A stretch of 64,000 nt of DNA from Paraburkholderia sp. CNPSo 3272 (GCF_024206495.1 NZ_JAMBPQ010000001.1:62001-126000); one strand, 5' to 3'; positions 20,935 through 29,954 are shown, numbered from the stretch's first letter. A program made the numbers and translations. Notes: generated by a model from the letters alone, not told the origin.

Positions 20935-21356
20935 GAATTCTTTGCGCTTGTCTTCTTGCGCCCGGCAGGACCGCTGCGAACACCGCGTGCGATACAACCC
21001 TGTGCGACATGCCGACTGATCGAGTCCTCGTGAGACGCCGGGCGCGGTGTTGTCCACCTCGCCCGCAATCCAGCCTGCTTTCTGACTGTGGCCGCCGGCA
21101 GCGATACTTCATTTTGGGCCGGCTGCGCGCTTGCAGCTAAGCGCCAGAAAGCGCAAGCGCGAGATTCTAACCGATTGACTCGCGCTTGTCTGCATCCGGA
21201 AAACGGTGCGCGACGGACACGACACCGCATCGGCCAAAGGGCCGGGCCGCCCCGCCGGGCCGGCCGCAAACCGCGCCAATGCTAGAATCGCGGCTCTACC
21301 GTCGCGGCACGCACTGGCCGCCGCGCAAGCCGCTTCGCCCCACATCTCCGAACGCC
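20935..21356. other. Intergenic region between tRNA-Leu and the synthase-like gene
   Basis: This 422-base divergent gap must hold the tRNA-Leu promoter on the minus strand, though I could not pick a convincing one. On the plus strand, TAGAAT at 21283-21288 in gctagaatcgcgg is the best -10 for the gene at 21357. Open frames here read as low-complexity and were not called. Confidence 0.4.
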
Positions 21357-22199
21357 GTGAACTTCGACGACTACTGCCTGCAAAAGGCGGCTCCCCCTGG
21401 TTCGAGCACTTACTATGCGCTGCGCCAGGCCCGCGCTGCACGCCAGCCGCTCCTGACCGCCCTCTTCGCGCTGCGCCGCGAACTCGAGGAAACCGCGAAA
21501 GAAACGAGCGATCCCACCGTCGGCCGCACGAAGCTCGCCTGGTGGCAAAAGGAACTGGCCGCGCTCGCCGCGGGCAATCCCGCGCATCCGGTCACCCAGG
21601 CGCTCGCCGCGCATCTCGGCGATGCAAGCGCCGTCTATCCCGATCTGCAAGCGCTACTCGCCGGCTTCGAGATGGACTTCGAGCAGGCGCGTTATCTCGA
21701 TCTGCCGAATCTGCGCCGCTATATGCAAGGCGTGGGCGGCACGTTCGCCTCGCTCGTCGCGCAACTCAGTGCGCGCACCGACGAGGACCGCGAAAACGCC
21801 GCACGCTGGGCCGCGCCGCTCGGCAATGCGCTGATGCTCGCGCAGTTCGTGCCGGAAATCGGCAACGACGCGCGCCATGGCCGCATCTACGTGCCCATCG
21901 ACGAACTGCAGCGCTACAACGTCACGGCCGCCGATCTCATCAACCGGCGCTACAGCGCTGAGTTCGCGGAGTTGATGCAGTTCCAGACCTCGCGTGCGCG
22001 CGAATCGGTACAGGCCGCGCTCGACGCGATTCCCGCCTCGGCGCGGCGCGACCAGCGCACCTTGCGCGCGCTCGCGGCGCTCGAACTCGCTCTGCTCGAC
22101 GAAGTCGAGCGCGAAGGCTACCAGGTGCTGCATCAGCAGATCGTGCTCACGCCAGTGCGCAAGCTCTGGATTGCCTGGCGCGCCGCGCGGCGCAGTTGA
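21357..22199 (+). CDS. Squalene/phytoene synthase-fold protein lacking the first Asp-rich motif
   Basis: A 280-residue protein of the squalene/phytoene synthase family, starting at GTG (VNFDDYCLQKAAPPGSS). The family N-terminus (YYALRQARAARQPLLTALFALRR) and the second motif region EIGNDARHGRIYVP (residues 167-180) are clear. However, the first magnesium-binding motif, normally a DDxxD-type sequence, reads RRELEETAKE (residues 40-49). The Asp pair is Glu-Glu and the following Asp is Lys. No hopanoid or carotenoid gene is nearby. It may be a non-catalytic member comparable to the mitochondrial complex I assembly factor NDUFAF6; that role is inference only. Confidence 0.8.
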   Translation: MNFDDYCLQKAAPPGSSTYYALRQARAARQPLLTALFALRRELEETAKETSDPTVGRTKLAWWQKELAALAAGNPAHPVTQALAAHLGDASAVYPDLQALLAGFEMDFEQARYLDLPNLRRYMQGVGGTFASLVAQLSARTDEDRENAARWAAPLGNALMLAQFVPEIGNDARHGRIYVPIDELQRYNVTAADLINRRYSAEFAELMQFQTSRARESVQAALDAIPASARRDQRTLRALAALELALLDEVEREGYQVLHQQIVLTPVRKLWIAWRAARRS

Positions 22200-22214
22200 G
22201 GGCTCGCGCCCGCG

Positions 22215-23447
22215 CTATGCGCGCAGCAAGGGCAGCGGCTCGAAGCGCTGCTGCAGCACGGCCTGCGCGTCGAGGCCCCACCAGAGGCCCAGCACGGTCG
22301 CATAGATTTGCCTGAAATCGACCCCCACCGGCAGGTTGCCGTTGCCGTCGAGCCGCGCGAGTTGCGGCGCCTGGCCATAGAGGCCGCCCGCCGCCCGACC
22401 GCCCGCGACGAAGTGCGCCGAAGCCGTACCGTGATCGGTGCCGCGGCTTTGATTCTCGCGCACGCGCCGCCCGAACTCCGCATACGTCACGATTAGCGTG
22501 CGGTCCCAACGCCCGAGCTCCACTAGCGCCGAGCGCATCGCCGCCATGCCCGAGGCGAACTGGCGCAGCAAATCGGCATGACGCTGCGGCTGGTTCTGGT
22601 GCGTATCGAAGCCGTTCAGTGTCAGACGAATCACCGCGACGCCGCGTCCCGGCACCGGCGCGCCTTGCGGGCTGTCGCTCGAGGCGAGCGCCTGCATTGC
22701 CGTTTTGATCGAGGCGCCGAATGCACCGGCCGGAAACGCAGCCGTCAGCGCGTAATTGCCCGGGCGCGGCCGCAGCGCATCGGCGGCATGCACGATGTCG
22801 TTCTCGACGTCGAGGATATGCGCGAGCGCGGGATTGCGTTCCTTGAGCGAGACCGGCGTGACGAGGCGCGACGCGCGCGCAAACTGCGCCGGATTCACGA
22901 GCGCGATGGCGCGCGCGCCGTTCGAGAGCGGCCCCATCTCGGCGCTGCCGAGCACGAGCGCATCGGCGGCGAAACCGGGCGGCACCGGCTCGCTTGCGAA
23001 CGCGCGCGTGAGCCAGCCCTCGCGCAGATATTCGTTGGAGCGCGAAGCCGTGTCCCAGATCTCGATCGATCGAAAGTGCGAAAGATTGGGCTGCGGGTAG
23101 CTCACGCCCTGCACGATGGCGAGTTCCTGCGCGCGCCACATCGGCATGAGCGGCGCGAGCGCCGGATGCAGTGCCGTGCGCTCGTCCAGTTGTATCGCCT
23201 GTGTGCGCGGCACGCCAATCGTCTGCCGGTAGCTGTAGTAGAGCGGATCGGCAAACGGCACGACAGTGTTCAGGCCGTCATTGCCGCCCTTCAGCTCGAC
23301 GAGAATCAGCAGGTTCCCGTAGCCGCTCGCCGTGCCGGGGTGCATGGGCGCCGCGCCTTGCGCGCGCGCAGTGCGAGGCAACCATAGCGCAGTACCCGCC
23401 ACCGCGGCCGCCGTCGCACCGGCTGCAAGAAAGTCGCGTCGCTTCAT
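22215..23447 (-). CDS. DUF1501 family protein with Tat signal
   Basis: A 410-residue exported protein of the DUF1501 family (alkaline-phosphatase/sulfatase-like fold, function unknown). It begins MKRRDFLAAGATAAAVAG, a twin-arginine signal, cleaved near ARAQ. Family features are LLILVELKGGNDGLNTVVPFADP, IQLDERTALHPALAPLMPMW and the late ESKPRGTDHGTA-like segment, here NQSRGTDHGTASAHFV. It is the second gene of a pair with the DUF1800 gene, 68 bases downstream of it, a pairing common in Proteobacteria. Tat export suggests folding or cofactor loading in the cytoplasm. Confidence 0.9.
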   Translation of the reverse strand: MKRRDFLAAGATAAAVAGTALWLPRTARAQGAAPMHPGTASGYGNLLILVELKGGNDGLNTVVPFADPLYYSYRQTIGVPRTQAIQLDERTALHPALAPLMPMWRAQELAIVQGVSYPQPNLSHFRSIEIWDTASRSNEYLREGWLTRAFASEPVPPGFAADALVLGSAEMGPLSNGARAIALVNPAQFARASRLVTPVSLKERNPALAHILDVENDIVHAADALRPRPGNYALTAAFPAGAFGASIKTAMQALASSDSPQGAPVPGRGVAVIRLTLNGFDTHQNQPQRHADLLRQFASGMAAMRSALVELGRWDRTLIVTYAEFGRRVRENQSRGTDHGTASAHFVAGGRAAGGLYGQAPQLARLDGNGNLPVGVDFRQIYATVLGLWWGLDAQAVLQQRFEPLPLLRA

Positions 23448-23515
23448 GGCTTGCCTCGCTCGTCAGTGCGGCGGCGCACATTGCCGCCGGGGATTCGGCT
23501 ATTCGTGTTCATGCT

Positions 23516-25024
23516 TCATTTCAACTGATACACCGGATCCATCAGCAGTGCCTGGAGATATGAACCCGCACGGCTGCCAACCGCAATCGCATCGACGGGC
23601 GCCAGCGGCAGGACTGCATGCTGCATCTGCAACTGCGCGGACAGGCCGGGCGTGGCATCGGCGGTGAGACCGTAGCGCGAGAGCCAGCCATCCAGATCGA
23701 AGCGCATGCCGCCTTGCAACGCGTCACCCCGCATGGCATTCGGCGGGTTCTGCGCGTTTTGCGGCATGCTTGCCGCGATCTTCGTCGCCGCGGTCGCAGC
23801 ATGCGGGCGCCCTGCTTCCGTCGCACGAAACAGCTGCTCGACGAACTGCTTGCGTGCGAGCAGCGTCGAGCTGTTGATCCACGACGCCCCGCCGGGCCAG
23901 CCCTTCACGTTCGGCGGATAGAACAGGTTCTCGCCCAACGCGGCCGAGCGGCGCGCGAACGGCAGCGTATCGCCATAGGCCACATCGAAGCGCCGCATCG
24001 TACCGACGATGAACTCCACCGGCGAACTCACGAGCACGCCCCGATTGCGTTCATCCCAGAACGCAGGAGTGGTGAAGAGCGCGCGAAGCGCCGCGCCGAC
24101 TTCATAGCCACTTGCGCGAAAACGATCGGCGACGCTTGCGAGCTGGGCATCGTCGGGCGTCGCGGAGATGAACTCGCGCCAAAGTCTCGCCGACACATAT
24201 CGGGCAGTTTGCGGCTGCGCGAGCAGGATGTCGAGCACCTGGTCGCCATCGAACGCACCGCTGCGACCCAGCACGGTCTTCTCGCCATCGTCGTGCAAAT
24301 CGGCGCGCCAGACGAACGCCTGGGTGTCGGGATCGAGACTCCAACCCGTGTAGGCACGCGCCGCTTCGGCAACGTCGCGCTGCAAGTACTGCCCTTCGCC
24401 CAGCGTGAACAGTTCCATCACTTCACGCGCGAAATTCTCGTTGGGCCGGCCCTTGCGATTGCTCGCGCCGTCGAGGTAAAGCAGCATCGCGGGGTCCTTC
24501 GCGACAGCGTGCAGCATGCTCGCGAAACTGCCCAGCGCATCGCGCCGCAACAGCGCGTTTTGCGCGGCCATCAACTGCGGCTCGCCGACTTTGTCCTGAC
24601 CCGAGGTGAAGTGGTTGTGCCAGAAGAGCGTCATGCGCTCGGTCAGCGGCGAAGGCGTGACGAGCATTTCGCGCAGCCACCACGCGCGCAATTCGTCATA
24701 GCGCGCACCGCGCTGGCGCTGCGCCTGCTGGCGTTCTTCGGGAGTCCACGCGCTGCGCTGTGCACGGCTCGGCGGCACTTCGGCGGTCCATGCGGGAAGC
24801 GGCGTGAGCGCCTCGCTGCGCGCGCTGCCAACGAGCCGCGTGACAGCCTGCTCTCGCGTGAGCCCCACATAGGACCCGACCTCGCTGTCGCGCGGCGCGA
24901 AGCCCGTGCGCACGAGAAGATGGCGGGCGTCGTCGGCGTCGAGCAGCGCATCCACGCCGTCGTCCAGCGCCGCTGCGCGGGCGGTAGACTGCGCGTTCGG
25001 CCTCGACCGTCTGGAGTCGCTCAT
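23516..25024 (-). CDS. DUF1800 family protein
   Basis: A 502-residue protein of the DUF1800 family, function unknown. Family hallmarks are ARHLLVRTGFAP near the N-terminus, MTLFWHNHFTSGQDKV, the NENFAREVMELFTLGEGQY block, WSLDPDTQAFVW and NVKGWPGGASWINSSTLLARK. The ATG at 25024 (MSDSRRSRPNAQ) is taken as the start; a GTG at 25039 is possible. No clear signal peptide is visible, so it may be cytoplasmic or exported in complex with its Tat-dependent partner DUF1501 encoded next. The pair forms a two-gene operon. Confidence 0.88.
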   Translation of the reverse strand: MSDSRRSRPNAQSTARAAALDDGVDALLDADDARHLLVRTGFAPRDSEVGSYVGLTREQAVTRLVGSARSEALTPLPAWTAEVPPSRAQRSAWTPEERQQAQRQRGARYDELRAWWLREMLVTPSPLTERMTLFWHNHFTSGQDKVGEPQLMAAQNALLRRDALGSFASMLHAVAKDPAMLLYLDGASNRKGRPNENFAREVMELFTLGEGQYLQRDVAEAARAYTGWSLDPDTQAFVWRADLHDDGEKTVLGRSGAFDGDQVLDILLAQPQTARYVSARLWREFISATPDDAQLASVADRFRASGYEVGAALRALFTTPAFWDERNRGVLVSSPVEFIVGTMRRFDVAYGDTLPFARRSAALGENLFYPPNVKGWPGGASWINSSTLLARKQFVEQLFRATEAGRPHAATAATKIAASMPQNAQNPPNAMRGDALQGGMRFDLDGWLSRYGLTADATPGLSAQLQMQHAVLPLAPVDAIAVGSRAGSYLQALLMDPVYQLK

Positions 25025-25283
25025 GATGAATGGGCGCACGACGAATCCGCCGGCGCAGTCATTAAATGTACCGGCTTAACGGCTGTGATGAAACGGATGT
25101 TGACGGCGCAATTGCTACGATATTTTTCAGGGCGTTTCGGCCGCGCGAGTGCACGAATGCGCGCTTCGATGCCGATATAATCATGAAAGCCACGAGAAAG
25201 GCGTGTGCGAGGTACGAGGAGAAAATCGCGTAAGCGTTATCGCAGCACTTTCGCAGCAGAGCGGCATTTACGCGCGCCGTGGT

Positions 25284-25619
25284 TCAGCGCTTGTACAGTT
25301 CGCGCACGGCGTCTTCGATGTGCTGGCGCAGGAGGCGCCGTTCATCAGGCGTCATATGGCCGTCGCGGCGACGCTGATCGAGATCGGCGGGAACTGCGGG
25401 ACGCTGGTTGATGTCCGATGCGGGGCGCGGGATCGTGTCGCTGCGTACGCGGCGCATCGACGGTTTGCCGCCCGGCGAGCGAGCGGAGGACTGCGAGTTC
25501 TCGTAGCGGTCTGCGGAGGGCTGGGCCCGGGCCGGCACCGACTCCAGTGCGGCCACCACGCCACCGGCCAGCGCCAGTGCAAGCATGGTGTGGCGCATTG
25601 TCGGCCTGACCCCTCCCAT
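25284..25619 (-). CDS. Small exported protein of unknown function
   Basis: A 111-residue protein starting at ATG 25619, with an aaggga ribosome site. A signal peptide (MLALALAGGVVAALESVPARAQ) ends near residue 33. The mature part is about 80 residues, basic and Ser/Arg/Pro-rich, and ends in a helical motif HMTPDERRLLRQHIEDAVRE. That C-terminal pattern resembles short secreted proteins of Betaproteobacteria with a TPEERRxLRxxI-type motif, but I cannot assign a function. It lies 259 bases upstream of the DUF1800 start on the same strand, so co-transcription is possible but not shown. Confidence 0.65.
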   Translation of the reverse strand: MGGVRPTMRHTMLALALAGGVVAALESVPARAQPSADRYENSQSSARSPGGKPSMRRVRSDTIPRPASDINQRPAVPADLDQRRRDGHMTPDERRLLRQHIEDAVRELYKR

Positions 25620-25790
25620 CGTTTTGTTCCCTTCTTGACGCGGCAAACGGCTACCTCGAATACATGTGCGAACCCGGCTCGGCGCGGGCATGAATTTTAA
25701 AGTCGAATGAAGTATCTACCGAACTGCCGCTTTACGTAAAGAAGTCTATCTGTCGGTGCTTGCGGTCGTGGCACAGCACGGGTAAATTTT

Positions 25791-25813
25791 GTAACTGACT
25801 GTAACCTGATAAT
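25791..25813 (+). promoter_or_regulatory. ompR promoter with tandem 10-bp OmpR-type repeats
   Basis: Two adjacent 10-bp direct repeats, gtaactgact (25791-25800) and gtaacctgat (25801-25810), run into a -10-like GATAAT (25808-25813). Tandem 10-bp half-sites with a GTAAC core are typical of OmpR binding. The position over a missing -35 fits an activator-dependent promoter. A 12-bp palindrome ctttacgtaaag lies upstream at 25730-25741. Confidence 0.5.
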
Positions 25814-25858
25814 TGGTGCAAACTCGCACCAGTATCCAATCGCGCTAAGATGCCAGGC

Positions 25859-26584
25859 ATGGAAACCAAAAACCCGTCCAAAATTCTCGTTGTCGATGAC
25901 GATCCCCGATTGCGGGACCTGCTGCGCCGCTACCTCGGCGAGCAAGGCTTCAATGTCTATGTGGCCGAAAACGCCCCCGCCATGAACAAGCTGTGGGTGC
26001 GCGAGCGTTTCGACCTGCTGGTGCTCGACCTCATGCTGCCAGGCGAAGACGGCCTGTCGATCTGCAGACGTCTGCGCGGCAGCAACGACCGCACGCCCAT
26101 CATCATGCTCACCGCCAAGGGCGAGGACGTGGACCGCATCGTCGGCCTCGAAATGGGTGCCGACGACTATTTGCCCAAGCCCTTCAACCCGCGCGAACTC
26201 GTCGCCCGCATTCACGCGGTGCTGCGCCGCCAGGCGCCGTCCGAACTGCCGGGCGCGCCCTCGGAAACCACCGAAGTGTTCGAGTTCGGCGAATTCGCCT
26301 TGAATCTCGCCACGCGTACGCTCACCAAGGCCGGCCAGGAAATTCCGCTCACCACGGGCGAATTCTCGGTGCTCAAGGTGTTCGCGCGTCATCCGCGCCA
26401 GCCGCTCTCACGCGAAAAGCTCATGGAGCTGGCGCGCGGCCGTGAATACGAAGTGTTCGACCGCAGCCTCGACGTGCAGATCTCGCGCCTGCGCAAGCTC
26501 ATCGAACCCGATCCGGGCAGCCCGCGTTTCATTCAAACGGTCTGGGGCCTCGGCTACGTGTTCATTCCCGACGGCGCCGCCTGA
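25859..26584 (+). CDS. ompR: Osmolarity response regulator OmpR
   Basis: A 241-residue response regulator that controls porin and envelope genes. The receiver domain shows the acidic pocket VVDDDPRL, the phospho-acceptor Asp in LLVLDLMLPGEDG and the Lys in LPKPFNPREL. The C-terminal winged helix has REYEVFDRSLDVQISRLRK and FIQTVWGLGYVFIP. The start at 25859 (METKNPSKI) is preferred over an ATG nine bases earlier. It is followed after 53 bases by envZ, its cognate kinase. Confidence 0.96.
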   Translation: METKNPSKILVVDDDPRLRDLLRRYLGEQGFNVYVAENAPAMNKLWVRERFDLLVLDLMLPGEDGLSICRRLRGSNDRTPIIMLTAKGEDVDRIVGLEMGADDYLPKPFNPRELVARIHAVLRRQAPSELPGAPSETTEVFEFGEFALNLATRTLTKAGQEIPLTTGEFSVLKVFARHPRQPLSREKLMELARGREYEVFDRSLDVQISRLRKLIEPDPGSPRFIQTVWGLGYVFIPDGAA

Positions 26585-26637
26585 TCCTCAATGGTGTCTA
26601 GTTGTCTGCACTGCCTCTGTTGAAACGGGAAGGGCCC

Positions 26638-27987
26638 ATGCGGATTGACCGGCGTTTGCTCACGCTCGCGTTCGGCGATCTGTTCTGGCGCACCTTCCTG
26701 CTGATCGCCCTTCTCATCGCTGTGAGTCTCGCCGCGTGGTTCCAGAGCTTTCGCGTGATCGAGCGGGAGCCGCGCGCGCAGCGCGTGGCGCTCCAGCTCG
26801 TCGCGATCGTGAAGCTCACGCGCACGGCGCTCCTCTACTCCGATCCCGATCTGCGCCGCGCGTTGCTGCAGGATCTCGAGAGCAATGAGGGCGTGCGCGT
26901 GTACCCGCGCGAAACCACCGACAAATACAAGCTCCAGCCCGACGAGTCGCTCAATCGCCTGATCGAGCACGACATCCGCGGGCGGCTTGGCGACGACACA
27001 GTGATCGCGCAGTCCGTGAACGACATTCCGGGCGTGTGGATCAGCTTCAAGATCGACGAAGACGACTACTGGGTCGCGCTCGACCGCGACCAGCTCGACA
27101 ACGTCACAGGCTTGCAGTGGGTTGGCTGGGGTGTCTCTGCGCTTGCGCTCTCTCTCTTCGGGGCGGCCTTCATCACGAGTCTAGTGAACCGGCCATTCGC
27201 GCGTCTTGCCATGTCCGCGCGCATGCTGGGCTCGGGGCAGCCGCCGGCCCCCTTGCCCGAGAGCGGCATGGGCGTCGCGGCCGAAACGAATCGCTCGTTC
27301 AACCAGATGGTGCGCGACCTGGAGCAGTTGGAGGCCGACCGCGCGCTGATGCTCGCGGGCATCTCCCACGATTTGCGCACGCCGCTCGCGCGCCTGCGGC
27401 TCGAGACGGAGATGAGTCCGTCCGACCAGGCCACCAAGGACGCGATGATCGACGACATCGAGCAGATGGACATGATCATCGGCCGCTTCCTCGATTACGC
27501 ACGGCCGACCCAGCGCATGCCCGAGCGCGTCGACCTCTCGGTCATTGCCGGCGAGATGGCCGCGCGCATGGCGAGCGAAGACGGCGTGCGTCTCATCACG
27601 CGACTCGCGCCCTCGGCAATGATCGAAGCCGACGACACCGACATGCGCCGCGTCGTGGGCAACCTGATCGAGAACGCGCGCAAGTACGGCGCGAGCGAAA
27701 CCGACGGCATTCCGCACATCATGCTCGAAACGCGCGTCTCGCATTCGCGCGTCGAGCTCTCGGTGGTCGACGAAGGCCCGGGCATCCCCGAGGATCAGCT
27801 CCCGCTCGTCACGCGGCCGTTTTACCGCGTCGATACGGCCCGCACGCAGGCCAACGGCACGGGACTCGGCATGGCCATCGTGCAGCGCCTCGTGGGCCGC
27901 TATCGCGGCGCGCTGCGCCTGCGCAACCGGCTGCCAGGCCCGGGCCTCGAAGTGACGATCGAGTTCCCGCTCGCCAAGGGCGCCTGA
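26638..27987 (+). CDS. envZ: Osmosensor histidine kinase EnvZ
   Basis: A 449-residue inner-membrane kinase. The first membrane helix (LFWRTFLLIALLIAVSLAAW) is followed by a periplasmic domain to about residue 155, then a second helix (GVSALALSLFGAAFITSL). A HAMP linker follows, then the H-box AGISHDLRTPLARLRLE carrying the phosphorylated His, and the ATP-binding domain with NLIENARKYG, VDEGPGIP and GTGLGMAIV. The ATG at 26638 has the ribosome site gggaaggg. Operon with ompR. Confidence 0.95.
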   Translation: MRIDRRLLTLAFGDLFWRTFLLIALLIAVSLAAWFQSFRVIEREPRAQRVALQLVAIVKLTRTALLYSDPDLRRALLQDLESNEGVRVYPRETTDKYKLQPDESLNRLIEHDIRGRLGDDTVIAQSVNDIPGVWISFKIDEDDYWVALDRDQLDNVTGLQWVGWGVSALALSLFGAAFITSLVNRPFARLAMSARMLGSGQPPAPLPESGMGVAAETNRSFNQMVRDLEQLEADRALMLAGISHDLRTPLARLRLETEMSPSDQATKDAMIDDIEQMDMIIGRFLDYARPTQRMPERVDLSVIAGEMAARMASEDGVRLITRLAPSAMIEADDTDMRRVVGNLIENARKYGASETDGIPHIMLETRVSHSRVELSVVDEGPGIPEDQLPLVTRPFYRVDTARTQANGTGLGMAIVQRLVGRYRGALRLRNRLPGPGLEVTIEFPLAKGA

Positions 27988-28137
27988 GCGTCTTCCCTCC
28001 TGAGCGAGACCCGGCGGCGGGGCACCGTCGCACCACGCCCCGCCCGCACCTGCGACAATCGTTTTCGTGGGCGCGCCACGCAGCGCGTGGCGTCAAAGCG
28101 GGCCGCCCGGCCCGTCTCTCGTCTGAGGACCTCCGCC

Positions 28138-28686
28138 ATGAAAACCGTCGGCGACAAACTCGAAGCTTTTACCGTCACGGCCGCGAAGCCCGGCTTCAAC
28201 CATCCCGAAGAAAACGGCGAATCGGCGTTCACGGAGATCACCGAGCAGACCTTCGCCAACAAGTGGAAGGTCATCTATTTCTATCCCAAGGATTTCACGC
28301 TCGTTTGCCCCACCGAAATCGTCGCGTTCGCACGGCTCATCAAGGAATTCGATGACCGCGAAACGGTCGTGATGGGCGGCAGCTGCGACAACGAGTATGT
28401 GAAGCTCGCGTGGCGACGCGAGGACAAGACGCTCGATCGCCTCAATCATTATTCATTCGGCGACGTGAAGGGCGAACTCATCGATCAGCTCGGCATACGC
28501 GACAAGGAAGCGGGCGTGGCCCTGCGTGCGACGTTCATCGTCGATCCCGACAACACGATCCAGCATGTAACGGTGAACAATCTCAACGTCGGGCGCAGCG
28601 CCGAAGAAGTGCTGCGGGTGCTCGACGGGCTGCAGACCGGCGAGCTGTGTCCGGACGGGCGCGAAGTCGGCGGCGGGACGCTATAG
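28138..28686 (+). CDS. ahpC: Alkyl hydroperoxide reductase C-type peroxiredoxin
   Basis: A 182-residue thiol peroxidase that reduces hydrogen peroxide and organic hydroperoxides. The peroxidatic Cys lies in FYPKDFTLVCPTEIVAF and a resolving Cys in GELCPDG near the end. This is the typical 2-Cys AhpC/Prx1 layout, close in length to the mycobacterial type that is reduced by AhpD. Its C-terminus ends GREVGGGTL, with a single Cys rather than the CxC of some relatives. Neither ahpD nor ahpF is next to it; it stands alone 150 bases after envZ. The next gene is convergent with only 18 bases between. Confidence 0.88.
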   Translation: MKTVGDKLEAFTVTAAKPGFNHPEENGESAFTEITEQTFANKWKVIYFYPKDFTLVCPTEIVAFARLIKEFDDRETVVMGGSCDNEYVKLAWRREDKTLDRLNHYSFGDVKGELIDQLGIRDKEAGVALRATFIVDPDNTIQHVTVNNLNVGRSAEEVLRVLDGLQTGELCPDGREVGGGTL

Positions 28687-28704
28687 GCCTCGCGCCGTGG
28701 CGCA

Positions 28705-29850
28705 TCACGTCTGGCTCGCCGGCGCGCGGGTGGGCAGGCGGTTGCGTATCGCCGTTTCGAGCGGTCGCTTCCACTCGATCACGCGCTTTTCCAGCACCTG
28801 CCACGACAGATGCGCGAGCAGCACGGCCAGCGCGAACTGCAGCCCGAGCGCCAGCCCTTGCTGCGCCACCTCGGGTACATGGAGTCTCGCATAGAGCCCC
28901 GGCGCCACGCCAAGGCGCGCCGGCACGAGGTTGTGAAACAGATAGAAGCCGTAACTGATCGTGCCGAGATACGCCAGCGGCCGCAGTTCGAGCGCCGCGA
29001 CCACTACGCTGTCCTGACGACGCACGAGCCACAGGAACAGCGCGCCGAGCGAGAGCGCGAGCCCGATGTCGAAGCAGCCCGGCAGCATCGTCGCGCACGT
29101 CGCGCCTTCGGCGCAGTCAGCACAATCGGCGCGCGCCAGCGCGAAGCCGGCGATCGCGGCACACGCGCCGACGAACCACACCGCGCTCAACGCCCCCGGG
29201 CGCAACGGCACACGCGCGCCGCCAATCGCGAGTGCGCCGCCGAGCGAGAGCATGGCGAAATTCCACGGCGAGAATGCGTAGATGAGTGGCGCGATCGCCC
29301 CTTCGTCGTAGAGCGCGAGATGCGCGAACGCCGCCGCCGCGATGACCACCGCGCAGAGCGCCATATGGCGCGAGGCGCGCACGAACAGTAGCGCGAATGG
29401 CGCGACGAGGTAGAACTGCTGCTCGACCGCGAGGCTCCAGAAGTGCGACACGGTGCCGGGCCAACCGTCGTGCACCACGCCGATCCAGTAATTGGAGAGG
29501 AATACGAAATGCCAGGCGAGCCCGAGATCGACATCGCGCTGATAGAAGCTCGCATGCGCGATGGTGAGCGCCACGAGCAGCAGGTAATACACGGGAAAAA
29601 TGCGCAGCGTGCGCTTCATGAAAAAGACGTACAGCAGCGCGGCCGTGCGCGCGCCGTGCTGCTCGATGCGGACCCGATTGCGATGCAATTCACCGATGAT
29701 CAGATAGCCGCTGATCAGAAAGAACAGCCAGACGCCGATCTTGCCCGCATCGATCGCGTCGACGTGGGCCTTGTGCGAGAGGAATACGAGCACCACTGCC
29801 AGCGCCCGCAGGCCGTCGAGGCCTTTCACGCGTCTTTCAACTGCAGCCAT
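28705..29850 (-). CDS. Acyltransferase 3 family membrane protein (OafA/YrhL type)
   Basis: A 381-residue integral membrane protein with about ten hydrophobic segments, predicted to O-acylate a cell-surface polysaccharide or lipid. The family N-terminus GLDGLRALAVVLVFLSHK carries the essential His, followed by GVWLFFLISGYLIIGELHR and SHFWSLAVEQQFYLVAPF. The start at 29850 has a strong ribosome site (ggggagga). It stands alone: no glycan gene cluster surrounds it, so the substrate is unknown. An AT-rich upstream stretch with TTAATT and CATACT, 17 bases apart, could be its promoter. Confidence 0.9.
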   Translation of the reverse strand: MAAVERRVKGLDGLRALAVVLVFLSHKAHVDAIDAGKIGVWLFFLISGYLIIGELHRNRVRIEQHGARTAALLYVFFMKRTLRIFPVYYLLLVALTIAHASFYQRDVDLGLAWHFVFLSNYWIGVVHDGWPGTVSHFWSLAVEQQFYLVAPFALLFVRASRHMALCAVVIAAAAFAHLALYDEGAIAPLIYAFSPWNFAMLSLGGALAIGGARVPLRPGALSAVWFVGACAAIAGFALARADCADCAEGATCATMLPGCFDIGLALSLGALFLWLVRRQDSVVVAALELRPLAYLGTISYGFYLFHNLVPARLGVAPGLYARLHVPEVAQQGLALGLQFALAVLLAHLSWQVLEKRVIEWKRPLETAIRNRLPTRAPASQT

Positions 29851-29922
29851 CGTCCTCCCCACTTCCGGTTACCGGTTCAGTATGGGACGAAAAAAAACGA
29901 AAATTAATCCGCAAGAAAAGCA

Positions 29923-29954
29923 ATGGCGATGATTGCAGCTGCAATCATCGCCAT
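29923..29954. repeat. 32-bp perfect palindrome between ispF and the acyltransferase gene
   Basis: The arms atggcgatgattgcag (29923-29938) and ctgcaatcatcgccat (29939-29954) are exact reverse complements with no spacer. On the minus strand it is followed by TGCTTTTCTTG, so it could end the ispD-ispF transcript, with the four central bases as the loop. The total absence of a spacer also suits a protein-binding operator. It lies 68 bases after the ispF stop. Confidence 0.7.
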
